Below the pieces are notes generated by a model, which saw nothing but the letters and a program-made list of their open reading frames with translations, ran no database searches and was not told where the DNA came from. Made by a program: the position numbers and the translations under genes. From assembly GCF_010500835.1 (NCBI RefSeq), contig NZ_JAAAMJ010000003.1, positions 248,001 through 312,000 of the forward strand: a stretch of 64,000 bases of DNA. The letters run 5' to 3'. Positions 56,944 to 64,000 of this stretch are shown one piece after another; position 1 is the first letter of the stretch; every line of letters begins with the position of its first letter. Origin of the DNA: Aurantimonas aggregata (GTDB lineage Bacteria; Pseudomonadota; Alphaproteobacteria; Rhizobiales; Rhizobiaceae).

Positions 56944-58136
56944 GACGCGCTCTCTCGATATTCTGCGACCACCGCATCGGCGAAGGCCGGATCGTTGACG
57001 TTTAGGGGAAGCTCGATGAGCTTGCGCTTGGGGGTGACGATGAAGGTGGAGCGGATGGCCTCGAACAAGGCTTCGTCCGCTTCCGGGTCATGGAACGGCA
57101 TGCCCGGCGCGTCGATGGCCGATACGCCCGCCAGCGGCAACAGGAAGCGCACCTCGCCCTCGCAGCGGTTGAGCCGCTCTGCAATCCAGTGTCCGATCGC
57201 CGCATTCTCGCGCGGCGTGGTGCGCATCAGCGTCACCTGCGGGTTGTGGACGTAGAGATTGCGGCTTTGGTACTTCTCCGGGACGGTCTCCTTCCCGCCG
57301 AAATTGACCATGTCGACGGCCCCGACTGAGCCGACATAGGGCAGCTTCGTGCGTGCCACGGCGCCGAACCGATCTTCGGTGCAGGGGAAGACGCCGCCCA
57401 TCAGGAAATCCGGCACCTCGGTCGTGGTGACGTCGATCATGCCGGCAATCAGGCCGGAATCGGCGAGCTTCTCCATTGACTGCCCGCCGGTGCCGGTGGC
57501 GTGGAAGACATAGCTCTCGAACGCGTCGCCGAGCCGCTCGCGGATCTGGTCGACGCAGGTCGTGGTGACGCCGAACATCGTCATGCCGATGCCGGGCCTG
57601 TCGCTGGCGGCGACCGGCGGCTGCCATCGGGCCATGCCCGCCGCTGCATGCGCGGCATTGCCGATGACCTTGCGGCTGATCGCGTTGAGGCCGGCGACGT
57701 CGGTGACGGAATACATCATGGCAATGTCGTTCGGCCCGACATAGGCGGACACGTTGCCCGAGGCGACGGTCGAGACCATCAGCTTCGGGACACCGATCGG
57801 CAGGGCGCGCATGGCCGCCGTCACCAGCGCCGTGTTGCCGGAGCCGCCGAGGCCCAGCACGGCGCCAATGTCGTCGCGGTCGGCAAGCCAGCGGGAAAGC
57901 GCCTCGGCCATCGCGGTCACGGCCGCCCCCCGATCGTTGCCGCCGAGGACGGCGCCTTCGCCTCGCGGATGCATCGCGGCAATTTCGCGCGCCGACACGT
58001 CCGCGATGTCGTTGGCATCGCGCGTGCCGACGTCGACCAGGGCGCATTTTACGCCGGCTGTTCGGATGAGGTCTCTGGCAAAGGCCAGTTCCTCGCCCTT
58101 GGTGTCGCAGGTCCCGATGACATAGACCGTGCCCAT
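56940..58136 (-). CDS. Tm-1-like ATP-binding domain protein (UPF0261)
   Basis: 398 aa. Begins [20 protein letters not shown] (family hallmark GTCDTKGEE), followed by [49 protein letters not shown] and [18 protein letters not shown], nucleotide-binding loops. The C-terminal half contains [19 protein letters not shown] and [14 protein letters not shown]. It corresponds to the N-terminal half of tomato Tm-1. The open frame to 58304 is not used because ATG 58136 gives the exact family N-terminus. It overlaps the PEP-hydrolase gene by four bases. Confidence 0.87.
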   Translation of the reverse strand: MGTVYVIGTCDTKGEELAFARDLIRTAGVKCALVDVGTRDANDIADVSAREIAAMHPRGEGAVLGGNDRGAAVTAMAEALSRWLADRDDIGAVLGLGGSGNTALVTAAMRALPIGVPKLMVSTVASGNVSAYVGPNDIAMMYSVTDVAGLNAISRKVIGNAAHAAAGMARWQPPVAASDRPGIGMTMFGVTTTCVDQIRERLGDAFESYVFHATGTGGQSMEKLADSGLIAGMIDVTTTEVPDFLMGGVFPCTEDRFGAVARTKLPYVGSVGAVDMVNFGGKETVPEKYQSRNLYVHNPQVTLMRTTPRENAAIGHWIAERLNRCEGEVRFLLPLAGVSAIDAPGMPFHDPEADEALFEAIRSTFIVTPKRKLIELPLNVNDPAFADAVVAEYRESAS

Positions 58137-58155
58137 CGCCTTCAACTCCCTCGCT

Positions 58156-58865
58156 TCAGTGACCGTGGCTGACGCCGAGATAGCGGCGTTGCGCATCCGT
58201 ATCGGCTTCCAGGTCCCGTGATGGCATCGTCGCGGCGATCTGGCCGGTGACCATGATCGCGACGCGGTCGGAGACGGCCGTCGCGACGCGCATGTTCTGT
58301 TCAACCAGCAGCACGCCCATGCCCTCGGCGGCGATCTGGCGCAGCGTCTCGATGAGGTGATCGACGATGACCGGTGCGAGGCCTTCCGACGGCTCGTCCA
58401 TGATGACCACGCGCGGATTCATCAGCAGCGCGCGCGAGATCGCCAGCATCTGCTGCTCGCCGCCGGAAAGTTGGTTGCCGCCGTTGCGCCGCCGCTCGAA
58501 CAGCCGCGGAAACGTCTCGTAGACGCGGTCGATGGTCCAGCGATGGTCGCCTTTGCGGGCGACGAGCAGCAGGTGCTCGTGCACCGAAAGGGAGGGAAAC
58601 ATGCGCCGACCCTGCGGCACCAGGGCGACGCCCTTGCGCGCCACCTGGTTCGGCCCGAGGCCGGTCAGCTTCGTCCCGTCGAGTTCTACCGTGCCTTCCT
58701 GCGTCGCAACCATGCCCATCACGGCGTGGCACAGGGTCGACTTGCCCATGCCGTTGCGGCCGATCAGCGACAGCGGCGCGCCATCCAGCGAGAGCGTCAC
58801 GCCCTGCAGGATGTGCGCCTGCCCGAAGCGCACGTGCAGATCTGAGATATCGAGCCGCGACCCCG

Positions 58866-58869
<4 letters not shown>
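58156..58869 (-). CDS. Liv-type ABC ATPase (LivF-like)
   Basis: 237 aa from TTG (58869), overlapping the LivG-like stop as TTGA. Walker [10 protein letters not shown] at ~35, signature [15 protein letters not shown], Walker [16 protein letters not shown], switch region [10 protein letters not shown]. Second ATPase of the importer. The next gene downstream (Tm-1-like) starts 19 bp later, so the importer and enzymes look co-transcribed. Confidence 0.9.
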
Positions 58870-59654
<785 letters not shown>

Positions 59655-59688
59655 GTCGGCATTCGATCGTCACTGCATTTTGTGATGC

Positions 59689-59718
59689 ACCTTCCCCCCG
59701 CCGCTGCGGGGAGAAGGT
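59689..59718 (-). repeat. Stem-loop between livK-like and livG-like genes
   Basis: ACCTTCTCCCCGC on the minus strand pairs with the following GGCGGGGGGAAGGT, giving ~12 bp with one G-U pair. Such GC-rich palindromes are common between genes in alphaproteobacteria and often protect the upstream message, here that of the abundant binding protein. Confidence 0.65.
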
Positions 59719-59738
59719 GGAGGCGCGTCGGCCCCGGC

Positions 59739-61007
59739 TCAGTTGGCAGGCGGGCAGTCCGGATTGTCGCGCGAGGGTGCGCCCAGCGCCAGGAACGCCT
59801 CGCGGTCCATGCCCATGGTCTGCGTTACGCCTTCCGTCTTGCCGAAGGCCTCGGTACGCAGCGTGCCGCCGTCGTCGACGATGCGGGTGAGGAAGATGTC
59901 GGAGATCGCCTGGCGGTTCTCGTCAAGCTTCACGTCCGCGCCCATCGGGTTCTTGAACTCGACGTTGGCGAGGGCCTCTTGGAAGGCCTGCTGGTTGTCG
60001 GACAGATCCCCGCCCACTTCCTCGAGCGCCATCAGCACCGCCTTGGTGTTGGTGTAGTAGTTGAAGGCGTGGATCGAGGGGGAGTCGAAGCCGTCCGGGA
60101 AACGCTCGCGATAGGCTGCAACCCATTCCACCCACATCGGATCTTCGTTGAGATCGGCGATCGGCCCTGCCGCCAGCATCCCTTCCATCAGGCGCTGGTG
60201 CGGTCCGCGCGCGGACAGCAGCGTCTGGTCGGCCGTGATCGAGCCGCCGATGATCGGAAGGTCGCCCCCGGCCTCGGCGTACTGCGTCAGGAAGGCGAGC
60301 GCGTCGGTGCCGCCCTGGATGAGCAGGACCGCGCCAGCGTCATCGGGAATGTTGGCGATGATCGATCCAAAATCGGTCGTGTTCAGCGGCGCCCAGAGCT
60401 TGGTCACGGCGCCGCCGGCCTCGCAGTAATCGAGCATAAAGCCCATGACCTGAGCATAGGGGAACGCGTAGTCGGCGGCGACGAGCGCCACATGTTCAAT
60501 GCCGAGGTCGTCGTAGACGTGGTCGCCGAGACCAGCCATCCACTGCGTGCCCTCGGTGCTGAAGCGGAAGAAGTTGGGGGAGGCGTCACGCAGAGTGGTG
60601 TCAGCCGCACCCGACGAGCCGTTGACGATGGTCTTGCCTTCAAGCGTGCGCGAATAGTCACGCAGCGCGATGCCCTCGGCGCCCGAGAGCGGGCCGATGA
60701 TGATGTCGACGTCGTCCTGTTCGATGAGCTTGCGGGCCCGGGCCAGCGCCACGTCGGCCTGCGCATTGGAGGATTCACGGATCCACTCGATCTTCTTGCC
60801 GTTGATCGTGTAGTCGATTTCCTCGAACGCCATTTCCATCGTGCGATAGGCGTCCTGTCCGCCGGTGGCGAAGGGGCCCTCGAGCGTGGTGATCGAGCCG
60901 ATCTTAATGACGTCTTCCTGCGCGCTCGCGCCCGTCGTCGCGGCTAGCGCCATGGCGCCGGCGGCGACCGCCATCGCGGTGGTATGGGTCAGTCTATTCT
61001 TCAGCAT
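59739..61007 (-). CDS. Liv-type ABC substrate-binding protein
   Basis: 422 aa. ATG 61007 begins a ~30-residue signal peptide ending ATTGASAQED. The mature type I binding fold includes IKIGSITTLEGPFATGGQDA, VDIIIGPLSGAEGIALRDYS and IHAFNYYTNTKAVLMALEEVG. It is located between the livM-like and livG-like genes, so the operon order is H-M-K-G-F. The ligand is unknown; it is likely the substrate of the Tm-1/PEP-hydrolase module. Confidence 0.88.
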   Translation of the reverse strand: MLKNRLTHTTAMAVAAGAMALAATTGASAQEDVIKIGSITTLEGPFATGGQDAYRTMEMAFEEIDYTINGKKIEWIRESSNAQADVALARARKLIEQDDVDIIIGPLSGAEGIALRDYSRTLEGKTIVNGSSGAADTTLRDASPNFFRFSTEGTQWMAGLGDHVYDDLGIEHVALVAADYAFPYAQVMGFMLDYCEAGGAVTKLWAPLNTTDFGSIIANIPDDAGAVLLIQGGTDALAFLTQYAEAGGDLPIIGGSITADQTLLSARGPHQRLMEGMLAAGPIADLNEDPMWVEWVAAYRERFPDGFDSPSIHAFNYYTNTKAVLMALEEVGGDLSDNQQAFQEALANVEFKNPMGADVKLDENRQAISDIFLTRIVDDGGTLRTEAFGKTEGVTQTMGMDREAFLALGAPSRDNPDCPPAN

Positions 61008-61130
61008 GGTCTTCTCCCTGTTCGTTTTTTTTAATTCGGCCGTGTTCTCCTCCGCGGCCGGGCTCCGTCTCCGGCAGGTGGCCGGATCTTGTCTGCGGCG
61101 CCGGAGCCGGGCTTCCGCAGGCAATCTCGA

Positions 61131-62132
61131 TCAGTGCAAGGCGGCTTGACCCTCCTTCGCCTTCGACTTCCTTGCGCCGAACAGGCGCTTGCCGATGCCG
61201 AGCACGCCGTCCGGCGAGGCGACGACGATCACCAGGAAGACCAAGCCGATCAGCGTGTTGAAGCGGTCGCGGTCGTAGATCGTAGCGGCAAACGTATCGA
61301 TCAGCGTGAAGATGATCGCGCCGACAAAGGCGCCGACGGGATGTCCCAGTCCGCCGATCACCGACATCACCAGGACGTTGACCGTCGCCGTCATGCCGAT
61401 CGAGCTCGGGGTAATGCCGATATTGTAGAAGGTGATGAGCACGCCGCCGCAGCCGGCGATGAAGCCGGCGATGGCAAACGCCGCGATGCGGTGGAGCGCC
61501 ACGTTGAAGCCGAGCGCTGCGACCCTGCGCGGGTTGTCCCTGATGCCCTGCAGCGTCAGGCCGAACGGTGTGCGCACGACATAGAGCACCAGCAGGTAGA
61601 GCAGCGCCGCGACTATCAGCGAGACGTAGTAGAAGACGAGGTGGGTGCGGAACGGTAGGCTGAATATCTCCGGACCGACAATGTTGCGGATACCCTCATA
61701 GCCGTTGAACCAGTCGATGTTCGACTGCGCGAACAGGCTGAAACCGACCGCTAGCGCCAGCGTGATCATCAGTAGGTAGATGTCTCGGGTCCGCACCGCG
61801 ATGAGGCCGATCACGCCGCCGGCGATCGTCGCCGCGACGATGGCGAGCGGCATCGCCAGCCAGTAGCTGACGGAATTGGATCCCGCCGGGATGGCCGTCG
61901 GCGCGAGGATCGCGACGGTATAGCCGGCAACACCCGCGAGCATGGTCTGCGCCAACGAGATGAACCCGCCATAGGTCGCCAGGAACGTCAGTGACAGCGC
62001 GACGATGCCGTAGACCAATGCGCGGCCGAGGATGCCGCTGAGCCAGAAATCCGGCAGCAGCAGCGGCATCGCCAGCATGATGGCGACAACGAGAGCCGTC
62101 AGCATCCACTGGGTGCGCGTCATGACGACCAT
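61131..62132 (-). CDS. Liv-type ABC permease (LivM-like)
   Basis: 333 aa with about ten hydrophobic helices. LivM marks: LSLTFLATYGGFISLAQTMLAGVAGY, read as LATYGGFISLAQTMLAG, and the coupling loop TLQGIRDNPRRVAALGFNV. ATG overlaps the livH-like stop (ATGA); a second Met (62123) is possible. Confidence 0.9.
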   Translation of the reverse strand: MVVMTRTQWMLTALVVAIMLAMPLLLPDFWLSGILGRALVYGIVALSLTFLATYGGFISLAQTMLAGVAGYTVAILAPTAIPAGSNSVSYWLAMPLAIVAATIAGGVIGLIAVRTRDIYLLMITLALAVGFSLFAQSNIDWFNGYEGIRNIVGPEIFSLPFRTHLVFYYVSLIVAALLYLLVLYVVRTPFGLTLQGIRDNPRRVAALGFNVALHRIAAFAIAGFIAGCGGVLITFYNIGITPSSIGMTATVNVLVMSVIGGLGHPVGAFVGAIIFTLIDTFAATIYDRDRFNTLIGLVFLVIVVASPDGVLGIGKRLFGARKSKAKEGQAALH

Positions 62133-63007
62133 CAGAGCGGCTTTCCGAGGATGCCCTGCGGCCGCACGGCGAGAACCGCGACCATGATGGCGAAGGTCAG
62201 GATAACCGAATAGGTCGGAAACAGCGCCTGACCCCACTGCTCGGCGACCCCGATGAGGATCGCGCCGATCGCCGTGCCGCCGATCGAGCCCATCCCGCCG
62301 ACGATGACGACCACCAGCGAGGTGAGCAGGAAGTTGACGTCGACGCCCAGCGCGACCGGCTGTGCGGTGGCGCCGACGATGCCGCCGAGGCCGGCGAGGC
62401 CGGCGCCCAGGGCGAACACCGCGACGGAGACGAGAGGCACGTTGACGCCGCAGGCCGCGAGCATGGCGCGGTCATCGACGCCGGCCCGCACCATGATGCC
62501 GAGACGGGTCTTGTTGAGAAGCAGCCACAGGCCAATGCCGACGGCCAACGCCACGCCGATCTGGAACAGGCGGAAGGTCGAATAGCCGCCGATCGCCGGA
62601 AGCTGCGTCGGGCCGAACAGCACGTCGGGCGCGAAGAATTGGAACGGGTTACCGCCATAGATCGCGAGCAGCTGGTCCGCGATGATGATCGAAAGGCCGA
62701 TCGTCACCAGCGCCTGCCGCAATTCTTGTCCCTGCATCCAGCCGAGGAAGACCACCTGCATGACGATGCCTGCGATCGCCGCCGCCGCGACCCCGGCGAG
62801 AAGCGCGATGAACCAGGCATAGTGGTAGGTCGCGTCGGCGGCATAGAGCGGGTCGAAGACGGAGAACCCGACATAGGCCCCAATCAGGTATAGCGAGCCG
62901 TGCGCCATGTTGACCGTGCGCATCAGGCCGAAAATCAGTGAGAATCCGCTGGCGACGATGAAGTAGAGAGCGGCTAGCGTCAGGCCGTTCAATGTCACCG
63001 TGATCAT
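62132..63007 (-). CDS. Liv-type ABC permease (LivH-like)
   Basis: 291 aa. Begins MITVTLNGLTLAALYFIVASG, the LivH pattern, with LIFGLMRTVNMAHGSLYLIGAY next. About eight hydrophobic helices; the coupling loop is MVRAGVDDRAMLAACGVNV. First gene of the operon. Start at 63007 chosen over 63046 because the extension does not fit LivH. About 200 bp upstream to the divergent gene hold its promoter. Confidence 0.9.
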   Translation of the reverse strand: MITVTLNGLTLAALYFIVASGFSLIFGLMRTVNMAHGSLYLIGAYVGFSVFDPLYAADATYHYAWFIALLAGVAAAAIAGIVMQVVFLGWMQGQELRQALVTIGLSIIIADQLLAIYGGNPFQFFAPDVLFGPTQLPAIGGYSTFRLFQIGVALAVGIGLWLLLNKTRLGIMVRAGVDDRAMLAACGVNVPLVSVAVFALGAGLAGLGGIVGATAQPVALGVDVNFLLTSLVVVIVGGMGSIGGTAIGAILIGVAEQWGQALFPTYSVILTFAIMVAVLAVRPQGILGKPL

Positions 63008-63205
63008 GTACTCTAAATACAAAACCCCTCCCGCGCGCTGACACATGGAAATGTCGCGCCTTTGTTATCTCGCTCTGGAGAACAGGTCCGGCTCCTCCCG
63101 GCACGCCTCCCAGTGTGCACGCCGATGTTTGCAAGGAGGAGCCAGGCGTGCCAGATGATATTTTGGCTGGTTCTGGGTAAAATCGGGTAAGGAAGGACGT
63201 CGCTG

Positions 63206-63853
63206 ATGGCTTCATGCCTGCCCATCGTCTCGCGGTCGCCTGCGGCGCCGGGCGAAAGCGGATTCATCGTCGCGCCCTTCCTTGCAAACTTAGCGCCCTC
63301 CCATCGCGAGTTCGTCCCGCTTCTGCCGGTGAACGGCGTCAACGACGCGACGCTCGCGGCGCTGGAGAATGGTCCGATCGCACGAGGCGCGATCGCCGGG
63401 CTGTTGCTGGTCGATCCGTTCCTGCGCCTGCGCGATGCCAAACTTGCGCTAGCGGACGCAGGCGTCTCCCGCGTCGCGAACTATCCCACCGTGCAACTCA
63501 TCGACGGCGATACCGCCCGCGCCTTCGACAGCGCGAAGGTGGGAGCCGCGCGCGAGGTCGATGCGCTGGCGGCCTTCCAGAATGCCGGGTTCGAGACCGT
63601 CGCCTTCGCGGCGACGCTCCAGACGGCACAGGCTATGCTGCCTCATGGCCCCTCGATGCTGGTCCTGCACCCGGGACTGGCACTTGCCGACTGGCGCGAA
63701 CGGGCCAATGCCTGCCTCGGCGTGGCGCGCATGATCGCCGTCCTGCGCGGCGAGACCGATCTGCCGCTGCTGGTCTATCGTCCCCACGGGTTCGGCCATG
63801 AGCTGGACCAGGCGGCCGATCAAGCCGACGGCCTCGCACAGATCGAGGAGTGA
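63206..63853 (+). CDS. PEP-hydrolase-family-like TIM-barrel protein, shortened
   Basis: 215 aa. It aligns by eye to the gene at 56077-56943: LVDPFLRLRDAKLALADAGVSRVANYPTVQLIDGD parallels the [31 protein letters not shown] region (compare ANYPTVQLIDG with [11 protein letters not shown]), and MLVLHPGLALADW parallels ILVAHMGLT. It lacks the N-terminal GGGAGTG motif and is ~70 residues shorter, so it may have a different or lost catalytic function. ATG 63206 has AAGGA upstream. It is divergent from the Liv-Tm-1 operon and convergent with the regulator at the window edge. Confidence 0.68.
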   Translation: MASCLPIVSRSPAAPGESGFIVAPFLANLAPSHREFVPLLPVNGVNDATLAALENGPIARGAIAGLLLVDPFLRLRDAKLALADAGVSRVANYPTVQLIDGDTARAFDSAKVGAAREVDALAAFQNAGFETVAFAATLQTAQAMLPHGPSMLVLHPGLALADWRERANACLGVARMIAVLRGETDLPLLVYRPHGFGHELDQAADQADGLAQIEE

Positions 63854-63857
63854 TCGC

Positions 63858-64000
63858 TCAGTCGAGAAGGCCGGCGCGGCGCATTTTGTTGTAGAGCGTC
63901 TTGCGGGAGATGCCGAGGAACGTCGCGGTCTCGCCGCGCCGGAAGCGGTGCCTTCGCAGCGCATCGAGGATCCAGTCCTTCTCGGCTAGCGGCTCGCCGG
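63858..64000 (-). CDS. C-terminal part of a Fis-type (probably sigma-54-dependent) regulator, cut by window edge
   Basis: The last ~46 codons, frame read from the right edge. The end EKDWILDALRRHRFRRGETA followed by TFLGISRKTLYNKMRRAGLLD is a Fis-type helix-turn-helix as at the C-terminus of NtrC/AcoR-like activators (core GISRKTLYNKM). The AAA+ domain is outside the window. It may regulate the nearby PEP-hydrolase and Liv genes. This cannot be tested from the part visible. Confidence 0.75.
   Translation of the reverse strand, partial: GEPLAEKDWILDALRRHRFRRGETATFLGISRKTLYNKMRRAGLLD

Noticed and set aside
63126-63155. Sigma-54 promoter before the livH-like gene
   Set aside because: A good -24 element CTGGCACG and a TTGCA occur on the minus strand, but the GG to GC distances are wrong (11 bases for the nearer match, too far for the perfect -24), so the fixed spacing is not met.

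Overview
The window comes from a GC-rich alphaproteobacterium, most likely of the order Hyphomicrobiales (Rhizobiales). This rests on gene content: GlxA/B/C/D-type glutamate synthase genes beside a glutamine-synthetase-like gene, Liv-type and TRAP transporters, an HWE/MHYT sensor kinase, and uppP next to an NDUFA9-like gene. There is no rRNA, IS element or CRISPR array. Two tRNA genes are present, Arg-CCG and Leu-CAG. The coding content is mostly import and catabolism of unusual nitrogen and carbon compounds, each with a local regulator.

Layout. 1-1471: end of an ATP-grasp gene and a GNAT/C39-like peptidase fusion. 1759-1835: tRNA-Arg. 2089-3783: MHYT/PAS/HWE histidine kinase. 3959-15294: an apparently complete N-methylglutamate (NMG) pathway for methylamine-type compounds. 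gmaS and mgsABC are on the minus strand, mgdABCD on the plus strand, with an XRE-cupin and a GlxA-type AraC regulator between them. 15309-23797: a TetR gene with no canonical start codon, then a likely sigma-54 promoter driving a Liv-type importer in which LivM, LivG and LivF are one polypeptide. An amidohydrolase, an amidase and an AtzH/HpxZ-like protein follow. 23848-26301: aldo/keto reductase and TetR sharing one operator motif, with a guanidinium exporter gene behind a guanidine-II riboswitch between them. 26335-33629: housekeeping and hypothetical genes (queG, uppP, GST, TauE/SafE, NDUFA9-like) including a small pentad-repeat protein.

33874-40098: tRNA-Leu followed by a small integrative element: tyrosine integrase, unknown protein, AlpA, primase-helicase of the VapE type, and an iteron array that looks like a replication origin. 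No right-hand attachment site was found. 40099-48050: a mevalonate catabolic cluster with exported SMP-30-type lactonase, TRAP importer, class II HMG-CoA reductase, HMG-CoA lyase and a divergent MocR regulator over a perfect palindrome. 48249-54680: a TetR-controlled NitT/TauT-type ABC importer with an NAD-dependent epimerase, a double-GNAT protein and a DHDPS-family enzyme; the substrate is unknown. 55145-63007: a Liv importer operon ending in a Tm-1-like ATP-binding protein, a PEP-hydrolase-family TIM barrel and a tandem SRPBCC protein. The first two are the two halves of plant Tm-1 as overlapping genes. 63206-64000: a shortened second PEP-hydrolase-like gene and the Fis-type C-terminus of a regulator cut by the window edge.

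Most of the window can be explained as self-contained import, enzyme and regulator modules. The least explained parts are the Tm-1/PEP-hydrolase module, the epimerase/GNAT/DHDPS module, the iteron-bearing element and the pentad-repeat protein. No database search was possible, so all identifications rest on recognised motifs and gene order.
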